Assembly: GCF_014191545.1 (NCBI RefSeq)
Contig: NZ_AP023361.1
Location: forward strand, 2,012,501 to 2,076,500
DNA length: 64,000 nucleotides
Reading direction: 5' to 3'
DNA from: Terrihabitans soli
GTDB taxonomy: Bacteria > Pseudomonadota > Alphaproteobacteria > Rhizobiales > Methylopilaceae
The translations under genes were made by a program, and so were the position numbers. The notes under the pieces were generated by a model. The model was not told where the DNA came from. It worked only from the letters and a program-made list of their open reading frames with translations, and did not search any database. Every line of letters starts with the position of its first letter. Positions within the stretch are counted from its first letter, which is position 1. Positions 18,791-26,654 of this stretch are shown here, one piece after another.

Positions 18791-19428
18791 GAGAACTTCA
18801 CAAACTCGGGCATCTCACACCAGGCGAGCTGAGCAAGGCCGCCAGAGCCCTGAAACGCAAATCTTTAAAATTCGAGCAGTTCGTGTCGGACTGTTTGGAG
18901 TCTGTGGATCACCTCCACCGTAGCGTTTCGACGATTTCCAAAGGTGATCTCGAGGATATCTCGCTTCGAGCTGGAGATACTCGAACAATTATGGCTGAGG
19001 CGGGACTACCGTTTGATGATTTTCCGATCAACAGGTCTAAGAATGACGCGAGGGTTCTATTTTCGCGAGGAGTCCGCGGTTGTAACTACTACGAGCTGGT
19101 AGACTTACGGGAAGAGATGCTGAAAGCCGAGTCAGCTCCGGCCACGAACGTGAAAATAGTTGGCGAGACAAAACTCGAGCATCCAATGACCAAGAGTGTC
19201 GTTGAACTTTTGGCAGCGTCAGTCGCGAAGAGCGGAACTACGCCTTCTCCTGCCGAAATAAAAAAGCTCCGGCAGTTCGTTCAGATCAGTGAGGCGTTCA
19301 AGACATTTAGTGCAACAATCAAGAAGTTTAAGGCGCTTCACGGAGAGACTAGAAAGCCGGTGAAGGATGCCCCTGCCAGCAGCGGTACACGCGTGAAGGC
19401 GACGCGAGATAAGCGGCCAGTCAGATAA
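18787..19428 (+). CDS. Accessory protein of unknown function (213 residues), second gene of a pair
   Basis: This 213-residue soluble protein overlaps the preceding gene by four bases, so the two are translationally coupled. It is rich in charged residues, mostly helical by composition (for example GELSKAARALKRKSLKFEQF), and ends in a strongly basic tail (VKATRDKRPVR) that could contact nucleic acid. No known domain is recognised. Its GC content matches its partner, not the surrounding chromosome. The pair could be a toxin-immunity, toxin-antitoxin or defence unit, but nothing in the sequence decides this. Confidence 0.7.
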   Translation: MRELHKLGHLTPGELSKAARALKRKSLKFEQFVSDCLESVDHLHRSVSTISKGDLEDISLRAGDTRTIMAEAGLPFDDFPINRSKNDARVLFSRGVRGCNYYELVDLREEMLKAESAPATNVKIVGETKLEHPMTKSVVELLAASVAKSGTTPSPAEIKKLRQFVQISEAFKTFSATIKKFKALHGETRKPVKDAPASSGTRVKATRDKRPVR

Positions 19429-19835
19429 TCCGAGATTCTCAAGAGTCTAGAATTGGCGGCAGCGGTCCACGCCTTTCCGATTAGTCGCAATTGCTCCGCC
19501 CTAGGAGCATGATTGAGAGCGGACGGCACCTGATCACCCTTCACCATCTCCCAGTACTGTATCTTGTAAATATCGTTGCGCTCTCGGCCGCGTCGTTCGC
19601 GAACGCTTGATATTTGGAGGGTGATTTCTCCGTCAGTGCATTGAGTCGCCACCTTAGCCGCGATCAGCGGATAGCCCTGCCCGTCCGTACGCCAGCCCGG
19701 ATCTTCCGTGACTGCCTTGGCCCTCGACGCATCGGCGCGCTCGCCGGAAAGCCCGATAAGCGAACGCCGAGCCAAATCACTTCGCTCGTGCAACGAGCAT
19801 TGCGGCAGCAGCGTGGAGCCGCGCGGCAAACACAC
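19338..19835 (-). CDS. Doubtful hypothetical protein in the accessory patch
   Basis: A GTG-initiated frame of 165 codons occupies most of the 506-base gap between the accessory pair and minC. The middle part (GYPLIAAKVATQCTDGEI, ERNDIYKIQYWEMVKG) looks like real protein, whereas the first 50 residues do not, and the 3' end overlaps the convergent accessory gene by 91 bases. It may be a decayed gene fragment. Apart from this frame and a TTAAC-rich stretch near 19857-19880, I see nothing in the gap. Confidence 0.3.
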   Translation of the reverse strand: MCLPRGSTLLPQCSLHERSDLARRSLIGLSGERADASRAKAVTEDPGWRTDGQGYPLIAAKVATQCTDGEITLQISSVRERRGRERNDIYKIQYWEMVKGDQVPSALNHAPRAEQLRLIGKAWTAAANSRLLRISDYLTGRLSRVAFTRVPLLAGASFTGFLVSP

Positions 19836-19934
19836 AGGATCTTATTAGCAAGCGCTTAACTGATGTTAACAGGCCGTTAACCGTACCGCCTCCAGTCTGC
19901 CGGCAGTTTCCAGTGTCCAGTAGCGGAGGTCGCC

Positions 19935-20639
19935 TTGTCGACGATCACCAAGAACTCCATGCGTCTGATCGGACGCTCCTACATGGCCTTCGCACTGACG
20001 CCGGAGGCGCCGGTCGCAGACTGGCTTGCAGACCTCGACGTCAGGCTTGCCCGCGCTCCTGAATTCTTCGCCGATCGGGCGGTTGTCCTCGACCTGACGA
20101 GCGTCAGGCTGAGCCGCGCGGGAATAGAGCACCTCGTCGCAGGCCTACTCGAACGCAAGGTGCGCGTGATGGGCCTTGAAGGCGTCGATCCGTCCAAGCT
20201 CGGACCGAGCCTGCCGCCGCTCTTACACGGCGGGCGCGCCGCCGCAGCAGCAGAGATCGTGAAAAAAACCGGCCCGGCAGAAAAGCCCGCGCCCTCATCT
20301 CCCCGGCCGACGTCATTACTGCTCAATGAGCCCGTACGCTCGGGCCAGTCGATTGTTTTCCCCGAGGGCGATATCAGCGTGCTCGGCTCGGTCGCGTCGG
20401 GAGCGGAGATCGTCGCGGGCGGATCGATCCACATTTACGGAACGCTTCGCGGCCGCGCCATGGCCGGCAGCCTCGGCAACAATCCCGATGCGCGCATCTT
20501 CTGCCAGAAAATCGAAGCCGAGCTGCTCGCCATCGGCGGCTATTACAGGACGGCAGACGAGATCGACGACACGCTGCGCGGCGGCGCCATGCAGGCATGG
20601 CTCGACGGCACCGAGCTCAAAATCACAGCACTGCAATAA
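19935..20639 (+). CDS. minC: Septum site-determining protein MinC
   Basis: The start is TTG at 19935, supported by GCGGAGG at 19923-19929 and by the absence of an ATG before the conserved region. The 234-residue protein has an N-terminal domain (to about residue 100), a linker, and the C-terminal beta-helix with VFPEGDISVLGSVASGAEIV, GGSIHIYGTLRGRAMAG and FCQKIEAELLAIGGYY, diagnostic of MinC. It inhibits FtsZ polymerisation near poles in complex with MinD, encoded 20 bases downstream. Confidence 0.97.
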   Translation: MSTITKNSMRLIGRSYMAFALTPEAPVADWLADLDVRLARAPEFFADRAVVLDLTSVRLSRAGIEHLVAGLLERKVRVMGLEGVDPSKLGPSLPPLLHGGRAAAAAEIVKKTGPAEKPAPSSPRPTSLLLNEPVRSGQSIVFPEGDISVLGSVASGAEIVAGGSIHIYGTLRGRAMAGSLGNNPDARIFCQKIEAELLAIGGYYRTADEIDDTLRGGAMQAWLDGTELKITALQ

Positions 20640-20659
20640 CAACAGAGGGGGTCCGCAAA

Positions 20660-21475
20660 ATGTCAAAGGTAATAGTAGTGACATCCGGCAAAGGCGGCGT
20701 GGGGAAAACCACGACAACCGCTGCTCTCGGCGCCGCGCTCGCACAGGCCGGCGAATCCGTGGTGGTCGTCGATTTCGACGTCGGCCTCAGAAATCTCGAT
20801 CTGGTCATGGGCGCTGAGCGCCGCGTGGTGTTCGATCTGATCAACGTCATTCAGGGCGTGGCCAAACTTCCGCAGGCGCTGATCCGCGACAAGCGGCTCG
20901 ACACGCTTTGGCTTTTGCCCGCCTCGCAGACGCGCGACAAGGATGCGCTGACCGAGGACGGTGTTCAAAAGGTCATCGCCGAGCTCCGGGAGAAGTTCGA
21001 CTGGGTGATCTGCGACAGCCCGGCCGGCATCGAACGCGGCGCCATGCTGGCGATGCGGCACGCCGATGCGGCCGTCATCGTCACCAATCCCGAAGTGTCG
21101 TCGGTGCGCGATTCAGACCGCATCATCGGCATGCTCGATTCAAAGACCGAGAAGGCGGAGAAAGGCGAGCGGATCGAAAAGCATCTGCTCATCACGCGCT
21201 ATGATGCGGCGCGCGCTTCGCGCGGCGAGATGCTGTCGATCGAAGACGTGCTCGACATCCTCTCGACGCCACTGCTCGGCATCATTCCCGAGAGCGAGGA
21301 AGTGCTGAAGGCTTCGAATATCGGCACGCCCGTCACGCTGAGCGACCGGTCGAGCGCGCCGGCCCAGGCCTATATCGAGGCGGCCAGGCGTCTCCAGGGC
21401 GAAGACGTCGAAATGACGATACCGCTTGTGAGGAAAGGATTGCTCGACAAGCTGTTTGGGCGGAGGGCCGCATGA
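20660..21475 (+). CDS. minD: Septum site-determining ATPase MinD
   Basis: The ATG at 20660 gives 271 residues beginning [20 protein letters not shown], the deviant Walker A motif with the signature Lys. Further marks are [21 protein letters not shown] and [10 protein letters not shown]. The C-terminus ends with a basic amphipathic stretch ([15 protein letters not shown]) that matches the MinD membrane-targeting sequence. MinD binds the inner membrane in its ATP form and recruits MinC. It overlaps minE by four bases (ATGA). Confidence 0.98.
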   Translation: MSKVIVVTSGKGGVGKTTTTAALGAALAQAGESVVVVDFDVGLRNLDLVMGAERRVVFDLINVIQGVAKLPQALIRDKRLDTLWLLPASQTRDKDALTEDGVQKVIAELREKFDWVICDSPAGIERGAMLAMRHADAAVIVTNPEVSSVRDSDRIIGMLDSKTEKAEKGERIEKHLLITRYDAARASRGEMLSIEDVLDILSTPLLGIIPESEEVLKASNIGTPVTLSDRSSAPAQAYIEAARRLQGEDVEMTIPLVRKGLLDKLFGRRAA

Positions 21476-21729
21476 GCATGCTCAAACTGTTCCAAAGGAG
21501 CGGCTCGGCACCGGTCGCGCGCGAACGGCTTCAGATCCTGCTCGCTCACGAACGTAAGAGCGTCGGCCGGTCCGATTTGCTGTCCATTCTCCGCGACGAA
21601 ATCCTCGCGGTCGTCGCAAAACACGTCGCGCTCGATCCGGACAAGGTCGAGATCAGGATGGACCGCGGAGAGTCCGTATCGACACTCGAGGTCGATATCG
21701 AAATTCCAAGCAAGTTCGCCACGGCCTGA
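21472..21729 (+). CDS. minE: Cell division topological specificity factor MinE
   Basis: The 85-residue protein begins with a short hydrophobic/amphipathic segment (MSMLKLFQR), then the MinD-activating helix region [20 protein letters not shown] and the dimerisation beta strands ([20 protein letters not shown]). It stimulates MinD ATPase so that MinC inhibition is lifted at mid-cell or, in budding relatives, shapes pole behaviour. Position and ATGA overlap with minD complete the canonical minCDE operon. Confidence 0.97.
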   Translation: MSMLKLFQRSGSAPVARERLQILLAHERKSVGRSDLLSILRDEILAVVAKHVALDPDKVEIRMDRGESVSTLEVDIEIPSKFATA

Positions 21730-21756
21730 GCCCGAAGAGTTCCGGCTATCGCGGTC

Positions 21757-23013
21757 TCAGGATGCCGCGCGGCCGACTTTGCTCTTGAGAAGCTGGGCAA
21801 AGCGGACGCGATCCATCGCGTCGGCAAAAACATGCCCCTGCGCGGAATGGCAGCCGAGATTTCTGAGGAAGGTTGCGTCGGCCAAAGTCTCGATGGAATT
21901 GCAGCAGAGATTGGCCTTGTAGATCTTTGCGAGATCGAGCGCCGCGCGGCAGATGGCGGCACGCGCCGGATTTTTGCTGACATCCTGCCCGATCTCGGGA
22001 TGAAGCTTGATCTCGGCCGCGCCGATTTCGGAGAGATCAGCCGTCATGGTGTTGCCGAGCCCGAAATTGTCGAGCGAGATGACGACGCCGTGCTGGCGCA
22101 TCTTCGCACCGAATTCCTTCAGCTCGTCGATCGCCGCAATCGTATCGACCGCATCGACTTCGACGATGAGGCCGGGCCAACGGCTGTCTTCCGGGCGGTG
22201 GGCGCGTATGAGGTCTGAAAACTCTTCGATCTCCAGCGCTTCGAGCGGGATGTTGACCGACAGAACGAGATTGAAGCCGAGACGGTAGAACGGCTCCCAG
22301 GAGGCCAAAGCCGCCCGCATCGAGCCGAGGCCCAGCAGGCGCAAATCCTGCGCCGTCGAATGCGGAAGGAAGGAACCGGGCAAAAGCTCGCCATGGATCG
22401 GATGCTGGACGCGCGCCAAGGTCTCGGCGCCGGCAAGCTGCATCGTGCGCAGCGCGATTTTCGGCTGATAGGCGAAGCTCATCCATTTTTTGCTGAGCGC
22501 GGTTGCCAGATGCACGGTCGCCTGCCCGGCGGAATTGCGCGACAATCCTTGCGTCTCAATGACTTCGATCAGATCCTCCGGCATCAGCAGCGCCGGCATC
22601 GGCGGCAGAACGCGCGGGCCCCCTTTGATGCTCGGCAGATGCACGATGCCGTGCCCGGCCCCGATCGGCTGCACGAGACCGTCATAGGAGATCGATGCCA
22701 GCCGGGTGACCGTGTCCGACGCCTTCGCCGGATCGTCGAAACTCGAAATGACGAGATGCGGCTTGCGCTTGCCGAAATCCTCCGCGTCGATCGATGCGAC
22801 CTCGCGGACTTTCATGCCACTGCGCGACAAGGCCTGAAGCACGTTCGAGCGCTCCGGTCCAAGCGGCTGGACGACGACACATTCGGTTGAGCCCAGAACG
22901 GGTTGGCCGCCGGGAGGCGGCGCGTCCGCCGGCGACAGGACACGCGGACGGCGGGAAGGCTTGGGGCGCTTCCCGAAAAACCGGTTCAGAAGATCTTCGA
23001 TCGTAGACTGCAC
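21757..23013 (-). CDS. Degenerate EAL-domain protein, probably catalytically inactive
   Basis: The 418-residue protein has a Pro-rich N-terminal tail, a region (about residues 45-125) resembling a receiver-like fold, and a C-terminal EAL domain (about 165-410). The catalytic signature is eroded: EAL reads ETL (GAETLARVQHP), the LELTE strand reads VEVDA, DDFGTG reads DNFGLG and AEGVE reads NSIET, while SVNIP and AQGHVF remain. Loss of metal-binding acids suggests that it senses c-di-GMP or binds a partner rather than hydrolysing the dinucleotide. It converges on minE. It is cytoplasmic, with no membrane segment. Confidence 0.83.
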   Translation of the reverse strand: MQSTIEDLLNRFFGKRPKPSRRPRVLSPADAPPPGGQPVLGSTECVVVQPLGPERSNVLQALSRSGMKVREVASIDAEDFGKRKPHLVISSFDDPAKASDTVTRLASISYDGLVQPIGAGHGIVHLPSIKGGPRVLPPMPALLMPEDLIEVIETQGLSRNSAGQATVHLATALSKKWMSFAYQPKIALRTMQLAGAETLARVQHPIHGELLPGSFLPHSTAQDLRLLGLGSMRAALASWEPFYRLGFNLVLSVNIPLEALEIEEFSDLIRAHRPEDSRWPGLIVEVDAVDTIAAIDELKEFGAKMRQHGVVISLDNFGLGNTMTADLSEIGAAEIKLHPEIGQDVSKNPARAAICRAALDLAKIYKANLCCNSIETLADATFLRNLGCHSAQGHVFADAMDRVRFAQLLKSKVGRAAS

Positions 23014-23105
23014 GTTCGGTCCTCACGACCCCCGCAGGGACCATGAAAGCGCCTTGACCGTAAATACGCGCTTAAGCCGCTCGATGGGCTTATAGGCAAT
23101 CGCCG

Positions 23106-24620
23106 CTAATCGGTCTCTTCGAACACTTCCTTGCGCTTTTTGGAAATGCCCGGGAGAAGGACGATGACCAGGGCGATCACCGACAAAGTCAGCAGGACGG
23201 CGCTGATCGGCCGTTGGGCGAAATTGATGAAAATTGTCGGATCGCCGCGCGAGATGATCATTGCCCGCCGCAAATGCTCCTCGAGCAGCGGGCCGAGAAC
23301 AAAGCCGAGGAGAAGCGGCGCCGGCTCGCAATCGAGCTTCAGCAGCAGCCAGCCGACGGCGCCGAACAGCGCGATGGCGTAAAGATCGAACGGGTTGTTC
23401 GCGACCGAGTAAACGCCGATCGAGGCGAAGGCGATGATGGCCGGAAACAGCGTGTGATAGGGCACGCGCAGGAGACGGACCCAGATGCCGATCAGCGGCA
23501 GATTGAGGATGACCAGCATCAGATTGCCGATCCACATCGAGGCGATGATACCCCAGAAGAGTTCGGGCTGGCTGCGCGCAACTTCCGGACCGGGCACGAT
23601 GCCTTTGATGATCATCGCGCCGATCATCAGCGCCATTACCGGGTTTGCCGGAATGCCGAGCGTCAGCATCGGGATGAAGCTCGTCTGCGCGCCGGCATTG
23701 TTGGCGCTTTCGGGCGCGGCGACACCCTCGATCGCGCCTTTGCCGAATTCATGCGAATAGGGCGAGATGCGCTTTTCGATCGTGTAGGCGGCAAAGCTCG
23801 CGAGGATGGCGCCGCCGCCGGGCAGAACGCCGAGCAGAGAGCCGAGCGCCGTGCCGCGCAGGATCGGCGCCACCATGCGCCCGAAGTCTTCCCGTGTCGG
23901 CATGAGGCTCGTGACCTTGGCGATTACCGCATCGCGCGTCTTCTCGCCTTCCATATTGCGGAGAATTTCGGCGATGCCGAAAACGCCCGCCGCGACCGCC
24001 ACGAACGAAACGCCGTCGGCAAGTTCGAGCTGATCCATGGTGAAGCGCGGCGTGCCGGTATAGATGTCGGTGCCGACAAGGCCGAGCATCAGGCCGAGCA
24101 CGATCATGGCCAATGCTTTCAGCACCGAGCCGTGCGCCAGTGCGACCGAGCAGACAAGGCCGAGCACGACGAGCGAGAAATATTCCGGCGGGCCGAATTT
24201 CAGCGCGACTTCCGTCAGCGGCGGCGCGAGCAGCGCAATGACGAAGGTCGCAACCGTGCCGGCGAAGAAGGAGCCGATGGCGGCGGCGGCGAGCGCCTGG
24301 CCCGCCCTGCCCTTGCGCGCCATCTGATAGCCGTCGACCGAAGTCACCGCGGACGAGCTTTCGCCCGGCAGATTGATCAGGATCGCCGTGGTCGAGCCGC
24401 CATATTGCGCGCCGTAATAGATACCCGACAGCATGATGAGCGCGGGCGTCGGATCGAGCGGATAGGTGATCGGCAGCAGCATCGCCGTCGTTGCCGTGGG
24501 CCCAAGCCCCGGCAGAACGCCGACCAGCGTTCCGAGCAGAACGCCGATGAAGCAGTACATGAGGTTTTCGGGCGAGGCGGCCGTCGAAAGGCCGAGCGCG
24601 AGGTTATGAAGAATGTCCAT
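23106..24620 (-). CDS. tctA: Tripartite tricarboxylate transporter, large membrane subunit
   Basis: The ATG at 24620 yields 504 residues with about 10-12 membrane spans. GVLPGLGPTATTAMLLPITY, the family glycine-rich motif, and NLPGESSSAVTSVDGYQMAR, the second signature, mark it as TctA. It forms the permease with TctB and takes up citrate-like carboxylates presented by a periplasmic binding protein. The start overlaps the tctB stop by one base. The gene ends at a TAG at 23106, about 90 bases from the degenerate EAL gene on the same strand. Confidence 0.96.
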   Translation of the reverse strand: MDILHNLALGLSTAASPENLMYCFIGVLLGTLVGVLPGLGPTATTAMLLPITYPLDPTPALIMLSGIYYGAQYGGSTTAILINLPGESSSAVTSVDGYQMARKGRAGQALAAAAIGSFFAGTVATFVIALLAPPLTEVALKFGPPEYFSLVVLGLVCSVALAHGSVLKALAMIVLGLMLGLVGTDIYTGTPRFTMDQLELADGVSFVAVAAGVFGIAEILRNMEGEKTRDAVIAKVTSLMPTREDFGRMVAPILRGTALGSLLGVLPGGGAILASFAAYTIEKRISPYSHEFGKGAIEGVAAPESANNAGAQTSFIPMLTLGIPANPVMALMIGAMIIKGIVPGPEVARSQPELFWGIIASMWIGNLMLVILNLPLIGIWVRLLRVPYHTLFPAIIAFASIGVYSVANNPFDLYAIALFGAVGWLLLKLDCEPAPLLLGFVLGPLLEEHLRRAMIISRGDPTIFINFAQRPISAVLLTLSVIALVIVLLPGISKKRKEVFEETD

Positions 24621-25075
24621 TACCAGAACCTCACCCAGGGACCGAAGAGCTCGATCGGCAGGCCGAGCCCCCATTTGAAGACGGCGGCGCAGAAGATCGA
24701 AAGGCCGATCGACAGCGCAAAGGCCAGCGGCACCGTCATCTTGCTGGAGGAGAAGCTCGAGGCGAGCGCGACGATGAACACCGCCGGCATCAGGCCGATA
24801 TTCTTGAGCGTCAGACCGAAAATGACCGTCGAGGGCAGGATCAGAAGAAGCGCGCGCCAGGGAATAACGCCGAAATCGACATCGGGCTTGCCGAAGCTTT
24901 TCGCCGAGATGAGCACGCCGAGAAAGATGATGAGGCCGCAGAGCACGAGCGGGAAATAACCCGGGCCCATGCGTGTTGCGGTGCCGATATCGAGATCGCG
25001 CGCGCCGACCGCAAACAGAAGGCCGATGACGATAAAGACCAGACCGCAGATAAGGTCCTTGCGATTGACGGTCAT
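24620..25075 (-). CDS. tctB: Tripartite tricarboxylate transporter, small membrane subunit
   Basis: The 151-residue protein has four hydrophobic helices and begins MTVNRKDLICGLVFIVIGL; the segment TATRMGPGYFPLVLCGL is typical of TctB. It pairs with TctA in the inner membrane. It overlaps the preceding gene for an exported protein by four bases (ATGA) and tctA by one base, so translation is coupled throughout. Confidence 0.92.
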   Translation of the reverse strand: MTVNRKDLICGLVFIVIGLLFAVGARDLDIGTATRMGPGYFPLVLCGLIIFLGVLISAKSFGKPDVDFGVIPWRALLLILPSTVIFGLTLKNIGLMPAVFIVALASSFSSSKMTVPLAFALSIGLSIFCAAVFKWGLGLPIELFGPWVRFW

Positions 25076-25440
25076 GAAGCTCCCCTCGCCTCAAACTGTT
25101 CGAGCGACCAGTGGTTCATCAGCACATCATAATGGACGCGCGCCGCATAGCCGGTGCGGATACGCGCATCGCGTGCACCGCGATCGAAAAAGGAATGGAT
25201 GTCGTGCGTACACGAGCCCAGATAGGACACCATGGAGGCTTGCATCCATGGGAAATCGGGATCGTCTTTTTCGGTAAGCCCCGTACGCTCTGAGACAAAG
25301 CGCTTGGCGATCATATAGGCCGTCTCGCCGCTTGTGCATTTGTCCTCGCGCGCCAGAGCAACCGGAAGTACGGCGAACAGGCCGAAAAACAGCGCGGGAT
25401 AAACGAGCCTTGCGGCGATGAAGCGTGAACGCGGGGTCAT
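25072..25440 (-). CDS. Small exported protein of unknown function embedded in the tct cluster
   Basis: The 122-residue protein has a signal peptide (ARLVYPALFFGLFAVLPVALA) followed by about 90 residues with two Cys (CTSGETAYMIAKRF and GSCTHDIHSFFDRG), compatible with a disulfide. No known family is recognised. It lies between tctC and tctB and overlaps tctB by ATGA, so it is probably co-expressed with the permease. A periplasmic accessory role in transport is conceivable but inferred only from position. Confidence 0.72.
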   Translation of the reverse strand: MTPRSRFIAARLVYPALFFGLFAVLPVALAREDKCTSGETAYMIAKRFVSERTGLTEKDDPDFPWMQASMVSYLGSCTHDIHSFFDRGARDARIRTGYAARVHYDVLMNHWSLEQFEARGAS

Positions 25441-25445
25441 TGAAA

Positions 25446-25474
25446 CAAAACCGGCCCGCTTTCGCGGGCCGGTT
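25446..25474 (-). terminator. Terminator/attenuator downstream of tctC
   Basis: The perfect 11-bp stem AACCGGCCCGC / GCGGGCCGGTT (25449-25459 and 25464-25474) with loop TTTC is followed on the minus strand by TTTTGTTT. It lies between tctC and the downstream exported protein-tctBA genes, so it can give more binding protein than permease. Confidence 0.82.
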
Positions 25475-25483
25475 CCTTGTTTC

Positions 25484-26449
25484 TTAGTCAGCGTATTCGC
25501 CGGCTGCCTCGATGATCGGTTTCCAGCGGGCGATCTCCGATTTCAGCTTGGCCTCGAGCGCCGCGGGCGTTGCATCGGCGTCCGAGGACGGAACGGTGCC
25601 GAGCGAGGCGAAGCGCTCGACGACGACCGGATCCTTCAGCGCCTTCTGCAGCGCCGGAACGAGCTTGTCGATCGCGGCCTTCGGCGTGCCCTTCGGCGCG
25701 TAAAGACCGTGCCAGATGCCGACTTCGAAGCCCGGCAGACCGGCTTCGGCGCCGGTCGGCACATCCGGAAGAGCCGGGATGCGCGTCTTGGTCGTCGTGC
25801 CGTAGGCCTTGATCTTCTTTTCCTTGATCTGGTTCGTGACGTTGGTCGACTGGTCGCACATCACGTCCACCTGGCCGCCCATGAGGTCGGTCAGCGCCGG
25901 GCCCGTGCCCTTATAGGGAACGGCCGTCAGCTTGGTCTTGATCGCCGACATGAACAGCATGCCGCACAGATGCGAGGCCGAGCCGATGCCGGCATTGGCG
26001 TAGTTCACCTTGTCGGCATTGGCCTTCACATAATCGACGACGCCCTTGAGGTCCGTCGGTTCGAAGGTCGGCTTGGCGACGAGGATCATCGGCACATCGG
26101 TGACGAGGCCGACATAGTCGAAGGCGTTGAGCGGGTCGTAGGCCAGTTTGCGGTAGAGGCTGGCGGAGGTCGCCATGCCGATATGGTGGAGCAGGAGCGT
26201 GTAGCCGTCCGGAGTCGCCTGGGCCACCTTGCCGGCGCCGAGAGTACCGCCGGCGCCGCCGGCGTTCTCGACCACGACCTGCTGGCCAAGATCCTTGCTC
26301 ATGCTTTCCGCGACGAGACGCGTCACGGTGTCAGTCGGGCCGCCGGCCGCAAACGGCACGACCACGGTGATCGGACGCTCGGGATATTCGGCGAAGGCAG
26401 GTCCGGCAAAAAGCGCGGTAACCGCTACCGCGGCAAGAAGCTTGCGCAT
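25484..26449 (-). CDS. tctC: Tripartite tricarboxylate transporter substrate-binding protein (Bug family)
   Basis: The 321-residue protein has a signal peptide (MRKLLAAVAVTALFAGPAFA) and the Bug-family signatures YPERPITVVVPFAAGGPTD near the mature N-terminus and ENAGGAGGTLGAGKVAQATP. It binds carboxylate ligands in the periplasm for TctAB. Bug proteins are very numerous in some proteobacteria; here it sits with its own permease genes. A strong terminator follows. Substrate is probably a di- or tricarboxylate but cannot be specified. Confidence 0.95.
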   Translation of the reverse strand: MRKLLAAVAVTALFAGPAFAEYPERPITVVVPFAAGGPTDTVTRLVAESMSKDLGQQVVVENAGGAGGTLGAGKVAQATPDGYTLLLHHIGMATSASLYRKLAYDPLNAFDYVGLVTDVPMILVAKPTFEPTDLKGVVDYVKANADKVNYANAGIGSASHLCGMLFMSAIKTKLTAVPYKGTGPALTDLMGGQVDVMCDQSTNVTNQIKEKKIKAYGTTTKTRIPALPDVPTGAEAGLPGFEVGIWHGLYAPKGTPKAAIDKLVPALQKALKDPVVVERFASLGTVPSSDADATPAALEAKLKSEIARWKPIIEAAGEYAD

Positions 26450-26654
26450 TGGTTTCTCTCCCTACGGAACGTCTATCGGGCTCAACTGACCCCCGCGTTC
26501 CTCAACCGCAATTTGAGGCAAAAGCGCATGACGTTGCAAGGGGTTCGGACCCCGTTTGGACCCGCACGCTCAAATTGAGCCGTGTTGAGCGAGTCTTAAT
26601 AAGCGTGCGTCTATTGTCCGGACCCATTCAGCCGAAATTCAACGGTTCAAGAGT

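Noticed and set aside
23214-24959. A 581-codon plus-strand frame over tctA/tctB
   Set aside because: It is the antisense shadow of membrane-protein codons, giving a His/Arg/Asp-rich product, and crosses the tctA-tctB boundary.
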